From MED-G105 sp039025235 (lineage in GTDB: Bacteria > Pseudomonadota > Alphaproteobacteria > Caulobacterales > Parvularculaceae): a stretch of 64,000 nucleotides of DNA. The DNA is taken from assembly GCA_039025235.1 (NCBI GenBank), contig JBCCOS010000003.1:186001-250000 (forward strand), in the 5' to 3' direction. The translations under genes and the position numbers were made by a program. How positions within the stretch are numbered: position 1 is the stretch's first letter; each line of letters begins with the position of its first letter. Positions 1-7,484 of this stretch are shown piece after piece. Under the pieces are notes generated by a model. It saw only the letters and a program-made list of their open reading frames with translations, was not told where the DNA came from and made no database searches.

Positions 1-176
1 TGTTCGCCCGTACCCGACGCAATTTCTAAAATGTGACCTTTCGCGTCCATGGTCTCCATGAACGTAGAGCGAATACCATCCCGATTTCTTGCAACAGATG
101 GCGAATAAAGACGAGCCTCATCGCTTTGTTTATCTTTGAAGGCAACTATTCGTTCGGGTTTAGGATTGTTTTCCAT
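1..176 (-). CDS. DUF938 family SAM-dependent methyltransferase, N-terminal part
   Basis: The gene is cut by the window edge; 58 codons are visible, starting from the ATG at 176. The translation begins MENNPKPERIVAF, continues with ARLYSPSVARNRDGI and reaches LEIASGTGEH. The segment YSPSVARNRD followed by the SAM-binding loop LEIASGTGEH is characteristic of the DUF938 (UPF0585, METTL26-like) family of class I methyltransferases, whose substrate is not known. The start lies 6 bp after the stop of the radical SAM gene on the same strand, so the two are almost certainly one operon. The family call is secure. The biochemical role is open. Confidence 0.8.
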   Translation of the reverse strand, partial: MENNPKPERIVAFKDKQSDEARLYSPSVARNRDGIRSTFMETMDAKGHILEIASGTGE

Positions 177-182
177 GGGGTT

Positions 183-1172
183 TCACCCGCCGCTGCATGA
201 AGCGCCGCCCAAAACACAAAAGCGCGAACAGTGAGGGTGGTTCAGACTAATCGGGTCGAGCGTATCCTCAATCCGCCGCCCCAGTTCAAATTCCGGTGTT
301 TCAGTTATAAGTGTACAGGCCAGAATCGTTGCTGCATGGCTACCCCGCCGCCGAACGACCATGCGAGAGGATGAACACATCATTGTCTCTGGTTTCACAC
401 CTGTAATCGACCAACAGGCATCGGTTATTTCTGGCGTTGTTTCAGTGTCATCCATTTCCGGAAAAAGCACGAGTTGCTTTGAATACGAATCGATTGGAAA
501 GTCTCTTGATTTGAACAGCTCGTCATAAGCTGCACGAGCCTTGGCTTCATCTTGGGTCACTTCACTGCCCATTCTGCCTGCAATAGAAACGTTAAAGCCG
601 TTGGCCAAAAGCCAGTGAATACCTTGCATCGCGTGTTTAAATGCGCCTTTTCCTCGTTCAGCGTCATGCCCGTTTTCCGTATAGTGATCGAGACTAACGC
701 GCAGCTTTAATTGTTCACTATACTTCTCCTTTAGGCGTATGAGGTTATCCTGTATTCTTGGCCGCATCATCGGGCGCATCGCATTTGTGAGTATGAGAAC
801 TGAAAATTTACGAGAAAGAGCGGCCTCAATGAGGTCGGTTGCATGCGGATTTAGAAACGGTTCGCCGCCAGTAAACCCGATTTCCTCAGCGCCCATGGCC
901 TTTGCGTCATCCAGGTGGGGAAGCGCGTCATCCATCGTTACATAGACTAAAGAATCATTGGTCGGGGAACTTTTGATGTAACAGTTCAGGCACTCAATAT
1001 TGCATTGTGTGCCTGTGTTGATCCACAGCGTTCTTAAGCCGGAGAATGGTACCTGGGCGCGCGGCGCGCCATCGGCGGTAACAAAGCGATCCGTAAATGG
1101 CTGTCGCGGCGACGATTGAGTTCGCGAGCGTCGTTGTCTACTTAGTTCAGGGGCGGCGAGGAGTAAGGTCAA
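183..1172 (-). CDS. Radical SAM protein of unknown substrate
   Basis: A 329-residue protein. It carries the radical SAM cluster motif C57-x3-C61-x2-C64 (QCNIECLNCY), then GFTGGEP at about residue 100, the usual SAM-contacting strand. The C-terminus is cysteine-rich (CSRFCVLGGASCSGG) and another cysteine pair lies at about residues 265-285, so an auxiliary metal cluster in a SPASM-like region is plausible. The only in-frame start is a TTG at 1172, directly after an in-frame stop. An ATG at 1185 in another frame gives only 12 codons, so a start-region frameshift cannot be excluded. The gene leads a two-gene unit with the DUF938 methyltransferase. The substrate is unknown; a modification pathway using both SAM enzymes is inference. 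Confidence 0.8.
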   Translation of the reverse strand: MTLLLAAPELSRQRRSRTQSSPRQPFTDRFVTADGAPRAQVPFSGLRTLWINTGTQCNIECLNCYIKSSPTNDSLVYVTMDDALPHLDDAKAMGAEEIGFTGGEPFLNPHATDLIEAALSRKFSVLILTNAMRPMMRPRIQDNLIRLKEKYSEQLKLRVSLDHYTENGHDAERGKGAFKHAMQGIHWLLANGFNVSIAGRMGSEVTQDEAKARAAYDELFKSRDFPIDSYSKQLVLFPEMDDTETTPEITDACWSITGVKPETMMCSSSRMVVRRRGSHAATILACTLITETPEFELGRRIEDTLDPISLNHPHCSRFCVLGGASCSGG

Positions 1173-1403
1173 AATACGGTCTCATACTGCGTACTTAGGG
1201 CGCTTCGCGGATACGTGTGTGCGGTTGATTGGTGCCACTCATAAATGCCGAAATAGAAGCGCCACTAAACAATGACTTAAAGCCACGCAACGATGGTATC
1301 GCAACGCGAAAAAACTCAACAAAACAAAAAAAAACCACATTGTGCAATCGCAAAGGCGCAACGTGGTTTCAAAATTACGTTAGGTGTTATTTTGTTCGAC
1401 TAT

Positions 1404-1542
1404 AGCGGAATGCAATAATTCTGCACTATAGCGCTTCGCCGATAAGTGTGATCGGTTATCGGCAAAAGAAGCGCGACCAAAGAAGGACTTAGAGCGGCGT
1501 TCCGATTCCATCGGAACGCAAAAAGCTCTATTGCATTCCGCT
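1404..1542. repeat. 139-bp composite inverted-repeat element
   Basis: A 14-bp segment (agcggaatgcaata, 1404-1417) recurs inverted at 1529-1542. Inside are two further hairpins. The first pairs 1431-1445 with 1456-1474 (7 + 8 bp around a 4-nt bulge). The second is a perfect 10-bp stem at 1497-1506 and 1510-1519 with a 3-nt loop. The whole can fold as a cruciform or three-way structure. The first hairpin shares gcgcttcgccgataagtgt with segments near 48620 and 52985. No ORF lies inside. The gap 1173-1661 holds only this element and related repeat sequence. Confidence 0.75.
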
Positions 1543-1553
1543 AAAGGTTATGG

Positions 1554-1604
1554 TGGTCGCGCCGTTTAACGCAAAAACCGTTGCACACTTTTGCTCGGCA
1601 CTCT
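1554..1604. repeat. Dispersed repeat, second family, copy 1
   Basis: About 50 bp beginning ggtcgcgccgtttaacgc and ending in gctcggcactcta. It recurs with few differences at 5139-5191, where it abuts a truncated GNAT gene. It lies directly after the composite element and before sequence resembling the main repeat family (caattggaatcgggacgacg, near 1620). Confidence 0.65.
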
Positions 1605-1661
1605 AATGCCGCTACGTGTCAATTGGAATCGGGACGACGCTTTAAAGTATCCGTTTGTGAT

Positions 1662-2591
1662 CTATTGCCTGATTGGCGCGCCCCAAACGGCATCATCCTC
1701 ATAAACATTGTTGGGATTTTCATTACCGTCAGAGGGACTTGTTTGCGGTGGTGCCGAATAACCTGCCTCCGGATACGCTGGTGCCTCATATATTTCAGCG
1801 GCAGCAGCGGTTGGCGGGAGAGCGGTTGACGGTTGGCCCTCGACGAGTGGCGCCGATGTGTTTTGGGAATCACGGCTCGCGAGCGCAAACACCGCATTTT
1901 GAAGCCGTGCCGACGCAGGATTATACACATTCGATTTTACGATAATTTCTATCGGCGTTACATCAGCATCATAGTAGGCTTTATTCCAATTCCTGCGTGA
2001 TTTCAGATATGAGCCTTCAAGGCTTAGGCCCCCATAGAGCCCGCGCGAACGGGCGAAGGCCAGAATGTCGGTTGTTTGGGCTTTTGCCCCAGCACCATAA
2101 GGTCCTGCGGCAACTGAAATGTCACCGCCTAACTTGACGCTTGATGTCAAAAGGCTCTCCATCCCTTCATCGGTCATCACAAGGAGGATGAGTTCCGAGG
2201 CTTCCCCGCCCGCTTGAAAACCAAATGAAACGGAGCCGATCGTCAAAAATGTAGGCTGGGACCAGGTTCCATCCTTGTTCCTGGCAATCATGACGGCATC
2301 ACCAGCCGCGCCACCAAGAATAAAACCGGCGCGGATCTTTTCAGGAATGATGACCATTGCTTTGGCTTGATCTGCCAGGTCCCAAAGCGCCTCAAACGCT
2401 GTATCTGCGGCGAAGTAAGCGGTCGTATCAGCCGCTTCATTGACGAGATTGATGGCCTTTTGTCGTCGATCCCCGGCGGCTGCATCTTGAACGGAGACCG
2501 GTGCCATCAACAAAAGGATGCCAGCGCTAAACGCTGCAAATAGTTGTTTGCTCGATGAGACTAATTCAAAAAATATAGAAGAAATCCGCAT
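1662..2591 (-). CDS. Secreted lipid-binding SYLF-domain protein (Ysc84-like)
   Basis: 309 residues. An N-terminal signal peptide with a hydrophobic core (about residues 17-35, LFAAFSAGILLLMAPVSV) precedes a SYLF/DUF500 domain, recognised from AKAMVIIPEKIRAGFILGG, the GTWSQPTFLTIGSVSFGFQAG region and the LVMTDEGMESLL segment. The last about 80 residues (from ALASRDSQNTS) are proline-rich and look disordered. SYLF proteins bind lipids; the bacterial members are exported and their role is poorly known. The start is supported by GGAG just upstream, although the spacing is tight. The gene stands alone between repeat-rich gaps. Confidence 0.85.
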   Translation of the reverse strand: MRISSIFFELVSSSKQLFAAFSAGILLLMAPVSVQDAAAGDRRQKAINLVNEAADTTAYFAADTAFEALWDLADQAKAMVIIPEKIRAGFILGGAAGDAVMIARNKDGTWSQPTFLTIGSVSFGFQAGGEASELILLVMTDEGMESLLTSSVKLGGDISVAAGPYGAGAKAQTTDILAFARSRGLYGGLSLEGSYLKSRRNWNKAYYDADVTPIEIIVKSNVYNPASARLQNAVFALASRDSQNTSAPLVEGQPSTALPPTAAAAEIYEAPAYPEAGYSAPPQTSPSDGNENPNNVYEDDAVWGAPIRQ

Positions 2592-2987
2592 GATCTCCGG
2601 TCCTTTTTCGGGCGCGCTCCGAGCGGTCTGCTCAAAGGTAACGCATTGTACGCACGATGAAAAAGACGGTCATTGGGTCGGTAAAGCACCGTTTTTCTTT
2701 CAAAACAGGGTTGAATTTGAGTGGGTTTTGGGGGCTGTGGCCCGGTGTCACACAAATCAAACACAACTCACTGTTATGCATTGGAAAACGGCTATGTGAA
2801 CCTTTATTCCGTCGTTTTCGGTGACATCAGTGTTGCGCAAATAAAGGCGCAAACATGACATCTCCTATGACTATTTGGAGAGGTTCGCTTCTGTCGTCGA
2901 GAGCTATGGCGCTTGTTCGATGCGTTTGTTGCAGCTTCGTAAGGATACAACGGGCCCGCGATTTAAATCGCAGGCCGAATGATATCA
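2592..2987. other. Gap between SYLF and cytochrome c genes, with a palindrome
   Basis: About 400 bp with no supported gene. The notable structure is the perfect 14-bp palindrome gcgatttaaatcgc at 2958-2971, flanked by GGCC on both sides (2953-2976), just downstream of the cytochrome c stop. There is no U-run on either strand, so it does not look like a standard terminator. The rest should hold the promoter of the SYLF gene. Confidence 0.5.
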
Positions 2988-3590
2988 CTAGCCTTCGTCT
3001 GTTCCAGCATCGGCGGCTTCGACAGGCGCCGCCGGTAATGGTTCTGGAAATGCAACAGGGCTTTCATGCAGTGTCGATAGATAGGCAAGGATCTCAGCGC
3101 GATGCGTCGGTTTTGAATATCGCTGGTTCATATTTGTCCCGGGCACGTAAGCTTTGGAATTCTCTAAATACTTATCCAATCGGTCATAGCTCCAAACACC
3201 GCCAAATTCTTTCAATGCTGAGCTGTAATTGAACCCTGCAACCTCAGCAACTTGACGCTCCACAATGCCCCAAAGATTAGGCCCAACGCCGTTTGATCCC
3301 CCTTGCTCAAAAGAATGGCACGACGCACATCCGGCAACTCGCCTTTTCCCAGCGTCCGGAGACGCTTCAGCAAGGAGTGCCCCTAGGTCGACTTCGGGCT
3401 CTTTTTCCACGTCTGCGCCACCGGTGTCGACCTGAAATTCAATCGGATAGGCGAGATGCAGTTCTTCACCAGGCCGCGAGTGATGGCCACCACCAATAAG
3501 AGCGGAGGACAATTGCGGTAAACCAAAAAACAAGAGAAGCGCAAATATTACCGCAAACGCTAGCTTGTTACCAAAGAGAGGATCGTTCAT
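2988..3590 (-). CDS. Membrane-anchored class I cytochrome c (CycM-like)
   Basis: 200 residues. One N-terminal membrane segment (about residues 9-32, AFAVIFALLLFFGLPQL) acts as an uncleaved anchor. An acidic linker follows, then a c-type domain with one heme site CASCH at about residue 90. GVGPNLWGIV follows and the axial methionine is probably in YVPGTNM. The tail is rich in Ala, Pro and Glu. In alphaproteobacteria such a membrane cytochrome c552 carries electrons towards the aa3-type oxidase and typically lies divergent to kdsB and pheA. Here pheA is present and kdsB is not. Cytochrome identity is secure; CycM orthology is probable. Confidence 0.85.
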   Translation of the reverse strand: MNDPLFGNKLAFAVIFALLLFFGLPQLSSALIGGGHHSRPGEELHLAYPIEFQVDTGGADVEKEPEVDLGALLAEASPDAGKRRVAGCASCHSFEQGGSNGVGPNLWGIVERQVAEVAGFNYSSALKEFGGVWSYDRLDKYLENSKAYVPGTNMNQRYSKPTHRAEILAYLSTLHESPVAFPEPLPAAPVEAADAGTDEG

Positions 3591-4157
3591 GCCGGCCCCT
3601 AATGTCCTCGTCGTTTCAGATGGGTTTATAAAACTTTGAGTGGGTGTCTAAAGATATAATAATCACAGTGCAATGCGTCTAAGACGCTAAAAATGCTTTG
3701 CGATTTATTACCAAACTGGATTGTCTTAACGCCCCATAAGGAAATAACGACGTCAAGTTACATTGACCAGCAATGTTGACTGTTGGTGTCCTATGGCATG
3801 CGTCCTGTCCAGCAATCGAAAGCATTTCCAATCCAAGTGTGGACGGGTGGCGTTAAGGAAATGCGTAAAATCAACAACTTAAAGTGCTGTTCTGATTCCA
3901 ATTGAAGCGGAGGCGCCTTAGAACCCGCATTTGTTAAGTGTATGTGGCTGATGGTTCCCGTCCATCAGCACCGCAAAAAAGCAACGAAAAAAGGCTTAGA
4001 GCTGCGCTCAAATTCAATGGGAATGCGAAAATCTGTAGCAATCAACTGATCCATAGGGTTTTAAGAAAAAAGCGCAAATCATATTCGTCCCTCACTTGCC
4101 AGACCCGAGTTGGGATGTGGCGCCAGTTAGAAGTAAGCCCAAGTCAGTTTAAGCACA
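3591..4157. other. Gene-free gap between cytochrome c and pheA
   Basis: 567 bp between divergent genes. It holds one inverted copy of the main dispersed repeat (3818-3920) and AT-rich sequence at both ends that must contain both promoters. In many relatives the kdsB gene for CMP-Kdo synthase sits here. I found no recognisable remnant of it. Confidence 0.5.
3818..3920 (-). repeat. Dispersed double-hairpin repeat, inverted copy
   Basis: Reads agcatttccaatccaagtg, then gcgttaaggaaatgcgtaaa, then gattccaattgaagcggagg, the reverse complement of the consensus at 55479-55582. The small-hairpin arms (gcatttcc and ggaaatgc) are intact. The other hairpin is degenerate. Confidence 0.75.
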
Positions 4158-5042
4158 ATGACCAACGAAAACACTTCCTCAATGACAGACACATCACTCG
4201 CCGCTATTCCGCCTGAAAAACGTATCGCTTTCCAAGGTGAGCCAGGGGCTTATTCGGAACTTGCATGTGCGACATTTGCGCCGGATTTCATACCCTTCCC
4301 CTGCCCAACGTTTGAAGCCGCATTGAATTTGGTATCCCGCGGAGATGCCGGGCATGCGATGCTTCCTGTGGAAAATTCCCTTGCAGGCCGTGTTGCTGAC
4401 TTTCACCACCTTTTGCCGGACACGGACCTGCACATTATTGCTGACCATTTCCTTGCGGTGCATCACCAGCTGTTGGTACCGCCCGGGACCGCAATTGAAA
4501 CGCTCCGTACAGTGCGCAGTCATGCAATGGCTTTGGGTCAATGCAGAAAGATCATTTCTGAGCTTGGGCTTAAAGCGGAGGTGGCTGGCGATACCGCTGG
4601 TGCCGCAAAACATTTGTCGCAAACGAAAACGCCCGGTGTGGCTGTTATCGCGTCGAAAGCTGCCGCTGAACGGTATGGGTTAGAAATCATCCGGTCGAAT
4701 ATCGAAGATGCTGGTCACAACACGACGCGGTTTTTGGAGATGAGTCGAGAGCCATCGGACCCTACTCCAGGGGACGGTATGATTATGACAAGCTTTGTTT
4801 TTCAGGTCCGAAATATACCAGCGGCCCTCTATAAAGCACTCGGTGGGTTTGCAACAAACGGCGTGAATATGACGAAGCTTGAAAGCTACATGCGGGAAGG
4901 TTCGTTTCAAGCGACCCAATTTTATATCGATATTGAGGGGCATCCTGAAGATACCGCCGTCCGACTTGCCCTTGAGGAGCTTAGTTTCTTCTCAAGTTCA
5001 TTTAAAGTATTGGGCGTTTACCAGTCAGGGCGGAGAGCGTGA
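4158..5042 (+). CDS. pheA: Prephenate dehydratase
   Basis: 294 residues, the monofunctional form without a chorismate mutase domain. It converts prephenate to phenylpyruvate in phenylalanine synthesis. The catalytic domain runs from about residue 21 (RIAFQGEPGAYSE) to 205 and contains the TRF motif at residues 190-192 in NTTRF. An ACT domain follows (TSFVFQVRNIPAALYKALGG, then NGVNMTKLES), which in the family binds phenylalanine for feedback inhibition. A second ATG eight codons in is an alternative start. No ribosome site is decisive. Confidence 0.95.
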   Translation: MTNENTSSMTDTSLAAIPPEKRIAFQGEPGAYSELACATFAPDFIPFPCPTFEAALNLVSRGDAGHAMLPVENSLAGRVADFHHLLPDTDLHIIADHFLAVHHQLLVPPGTAIETLRTVRSHAMALGQCRKIISELGLKAEVAGDTAGAAKHLSQTKTPGVAVIASKAAAERYGLEIIRSNIEDAGHNTTRFLEMSREPSDPTPGDGMIMTSFVFQVRNIPAALYKALGGFATNGVNMTKLESYMREGSFQATQFYIDIEGHPEDTAVRLALEELSFFSSSFKVLGVYQSGRRA

Positions 5043-5138
5043 ACACTTGTGTATCTCAGCTCGGAGCCTGGAGCTCGGAGCAACCGTGTGCAGACATTAT
5101 GCTTTATTCGATTGAAGGTGCATGGTCATAAATTATAG

Positions 5139-5191
5139 CGGTCGCGCCGTTTGACGCAAAAACCGTTGCACACTTTTTGCTCGGCGCTCTA
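5139..5191. repeat. Dispersed repeat, second family, copy 2
   Basis: Matches 1554-1604 (ggtcgcgccgttt-acgcaaaaaccgttgcac, then gctcggc-ctcta). Its right end supplies the stop codon that ends the GNAT remnant on the minus strand, so the element appears to have been placed inside the former gene. Confidence 0.65.
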
Positions 5192-5302
5192 GCTAAAAGG
5201 GTCATCCGCATAGTGCAAATAGGGAGCACAATGCTTGAAGCCGAGTTTCTCATACATTGCCCGCGAGACTTGGAATCCTGGCGATCGCCCGGTTTCTAGG
5301 CT
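5189..5302 (-). pseudogene. GNAT acetyltransferase remnant (C-terminal fragment)
   Basis: The minus strand reads SLETGRSPGF, then SRAMYEKLGFKHCAPY, then YADDPFS and a stop. This is the typical end of a GNAT N-acetyltransferase: SLETG strand, LYEKxGF helix-strand, DPxS. Only about 37 codons remain. The upstream part would lie inside the 3' end of ctpA and is absent. The last about eight family residues are replaced by a repeat element at 5139-5191. It is therefore a decayed gene, not a small ORF. Family recognition rests on the motifs alone. Confidence 0.6.
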
Positions 5303-5336
5303 GATTGGAAACCCAAGATCGCCCACCCGCAACGAC

Positions 5337-6953
5337 TTACTTATTCGCGACAGTCTTTGCTCCAGCATCCGCCAAAAGAGCACGGTATTCTGCCGCATTC
5401 GAAAGAATCTCTTTCGCACGATCGAGCTGACAATCGTGTGCCACTTTTGCTTCTTCCTCATCAAAATAGCACATGAAGGGTTCGACGCCGTCCACAAGAG
5501 TTTTTTCCTCTTTCTCTTCCGCCTCGTTGTCACCAGCACTTTTGGTGTCTTTTGGGGCGGGCTCGGCAGCCGCGGCAGTCTCTTCGGCTTCTTCTTTCCC
5601 TTTTGCCTCTTCGTCCTTTTTCACGTCGAGAGCACCCGGAAGATCACTTTCGCTTCCGCGCGAGAACGGCTCATCCTGACCCGGATAAATCACAGGCATA
5701 ATCACATCTGGTAGAATGCCTTGTGCTTGGATCGAACGGCCAGAAGGTGTGTAATATCTTGCCGTAGTAAGACGTAGCGCGCCTTGCAACCCATTTTGTA
5801 ATGGAATAACCGTCTGTACACTCCCCTTACCAAAACTCTTTGTGCCGAGGAGCAAGGCACGATTTCTGTCCTGAAGGGCGCCGGCAACAATTTCGGATGC
5901 TGACGCAGAACCGCCGTCAACCAATACGACGATTGGCTTACCCTTTGTGAGGTCGCCGCGGCTTCCCATTTCTCTAAGCGTATCTTTTGGATGGCGTCCG
6001 CGCGTTGAAACAATCTCGCCGCCTTCGAGAAATACGTCAGAAACGGCCACGGCCTGATCAAGAAGACCGCCAGGATTGGATCTAAGGTCTAATATATAGC
6101 CTTTGGGCCCGCCTGGAATCTCGCGATTGAGCTCTTTTATTGCCTTCTTCACACCTGATTCGGCCCGTTCAGAGAAAGTCCGAATGCGAATAAATGCAAA
6201 GCCATCTTCGTTGCGCGACGTGACGGCTTCAACGCGGACGATATCGCGCACAATGCGAAGATCAAAAGGCTCGCTATCTCGGTCTCGCAGTACTTTGATG
6301 TTGACGGCAGACCCTTTTGGTCCCTTTAACCGTGTGACGGCTTCATCAATTGTCAGACCAAGAACTTGCTCACCGTCAATTTCAACAATGAGGTCATTCG
6401 TCTGCATTCCAGCGCGAGCCGCAGGGGTATCATCGATTGGGGAGACAACTTTGACATAGCCTGCATCCGCACCTTCTTGCTCCATAACCACTTGGATCCC
6501 AAGGCCAGCGAAGCTTCCACGGGTCTGCTCTTGCATGTCATCATAGTCATCCGCATTTAGATAACTTGAGTGCGGATCTAGCTCGCTCAACATACCGTTG
6601 ATGGCGCCTTCCACCAATTCGCTATCGTCCGGTTCTTCGACATAGTTGGCATGAACCTGTTCGAAAACTTCACCGAAAAGATCGAGCTGGCGAAATGTAT
6701 CGGCGGACAGGGTGGGGCGTGCAAAACCAACGGACATTGCTGCGGCACTAACGAGGGCGCCACCAATTCCCGCGGCAACGATCGCCGCTTTTGAGCTTCC
6801 GGTCCGAGGGCGCCTTGAGATTCTCTCGTTTGAGATCTCTACAGCCATTTCTGGAGCCATTTCTGACGCTATCTCAGGGGTCCTTTTTGGGGCCCTTTTG
6901 GCGGCTATGCGGTGGCGCCCCTTTGAATTATTCTTTTTCGAACCAGAAAACAT
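5337..6953 (-). CDS. ctpA: Carboxy-terminal processing protease (S41 family)
   Basis: 538 residues. The order is a basic N-terminus with a short Glu/Met/Ala repeat (about 27-40), one membrane segment (about 57-78) anchoring a periplasmic protease, a PDZ domain (about 145-225) and the S41 catalytic core. The catalytic dyad by family spacing is S351 (GGSASASE) and K376 (SFGKGS), 25 residues apart as in plant D1 protease. An acidic Glu/Ala/Lys-rich linker (about 430-490) precedes a C-terminal segment. The family trims periplasmic or cell-wall proteins. GAAGG lies 8 nt before the ATG. It is downstream of envC on the same strand, the usual alphaproteobacterial pairing, but 530 bp away. Confidence 0.95.
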   Translation of the reverse strand: MFSGSKKNNSKGRHRIAAKRAPKRTPEIASEMAPEMAVEISNERISRRPRTGSSKAAIVAAGIGGALVSAAAMSVGFARPTLSADTFRQLDLFGEVFEQVHANYVEEPDDSELVEGAINGMLSELDPHSSYLNADDYDDMQEQTRGSFAGLGIQVVMEQEGADAGYVKVVSPIDDTPAARAGMQTNDLIVEIDGEQVLGLTIDEAVTRLKGPKGSAVNIKVLRDRDSEPFDLRIVRDIVRVEAVTSRNEDGFAFIRIRTFSERAESGVKKAIKELNREIPGGPKGYILDLRSNPGGLLDQAVAVSDVFLEGGEIVSTRGRHPKDTLREMGSRGDLTKGKPIVVLVDGGSASASEIVAGALQDRNRALLLGTKSFGKGSVQTVIPLQNGLQGALRLTTARYYTPSGRSIQAQGILPDVIMPVIYPGQDEPFSRGSESDLPGALDVKKDEEAKGKEEAEETAAAAEPAPKDTKSAGDNEAEEKEEKTLVDGVEPFMCYFDEEEAKVAHDCQLDRAKEILSNAAEYRALLADAGAKTVANK

Positions 6954-7484
6954 TTACAAACCTTCGTAGCTTAATCGCGTTTCACCAGCATTAGATGCCA
7001 AGTTAGTCGTTATTGAAACCATATTTTTTACGAGCCTGAAACAATTTCAGGGGGTAACCGTTGCGCTTCAAGACGGAAGCAGTCTGTTCACACTTGTTTT
7101 CATTTCGAAATTGTGCCCGAGCAATCGTTATTGATCTTCAATCTATGCAATAAAATATCCAATGGCGTGCTTCGTCAAAAATATTTTTTGTGCTCTTCAT
7201 AACGTCAATACGGTTCGCACAACTATTCCGACGTTATTTTTATATATGACAACTATTTACATAAAGCATTTCCAAGCCATGTGTGTGCGGTTGGCGTTAA
7301 GGAAATGCGTAAAATCGACACCTAAAAGCACCGTGCGTGGGCCATCGATCATGAAAAGAAGGGTAAATTGATTTGCTGCGATGCAGAATTCGTTATTCCC
7401 GTTTGATGACGTCTGGCAATGCTGAAGCAGATTTGCGCGCAAGTCGGTTTGGGTTCCCTTAGAGTGGGGACAGTTCCTTTGGGG
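6954..7484. other. Gap between envC and ctpA
   Basis: 531 bp without a supported gene. It contains an inverted copy of the main dispersed repeat at 7263-7341 and AT-rich sequence near 7140-7260. Its length suggests ctpA has its own promoter here and is not simply co-transcribed with envC. No clear promoter consensus was identified. Confidence 0.5.
7263..7341 (-). repeat. Dispersed double-hairpin repeat, inverted copy
   Basis: Starts aaagcatttccaagccatg and continues gcggttggcgttaaggaaat. The GCATTTCC/GGAAATGC hairpin with inner CCAA/TTGG pairing is intact. The second hairpin is truncated. Confidence 0.75.

Noticed and set aside
1173..1660. Insertion sequence with transposase
   Set aside because: Inverted ends and hairpins are present, but no transposase frame exists inside or beside the element.
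2953..2976. Terminator for the cytochrome c gene
   Set aside because: The palindrome is perfect but lacks a U-run and has almost no loop; recorded only as a palindrome.
5235..5714. 159-codon plus-strand ORF across the ctpA 3' end
   Set aside because: It is the shadow of the Glu/Ala-rich linker region of ctpA, which has clear catalytic motifs on the minus strand.
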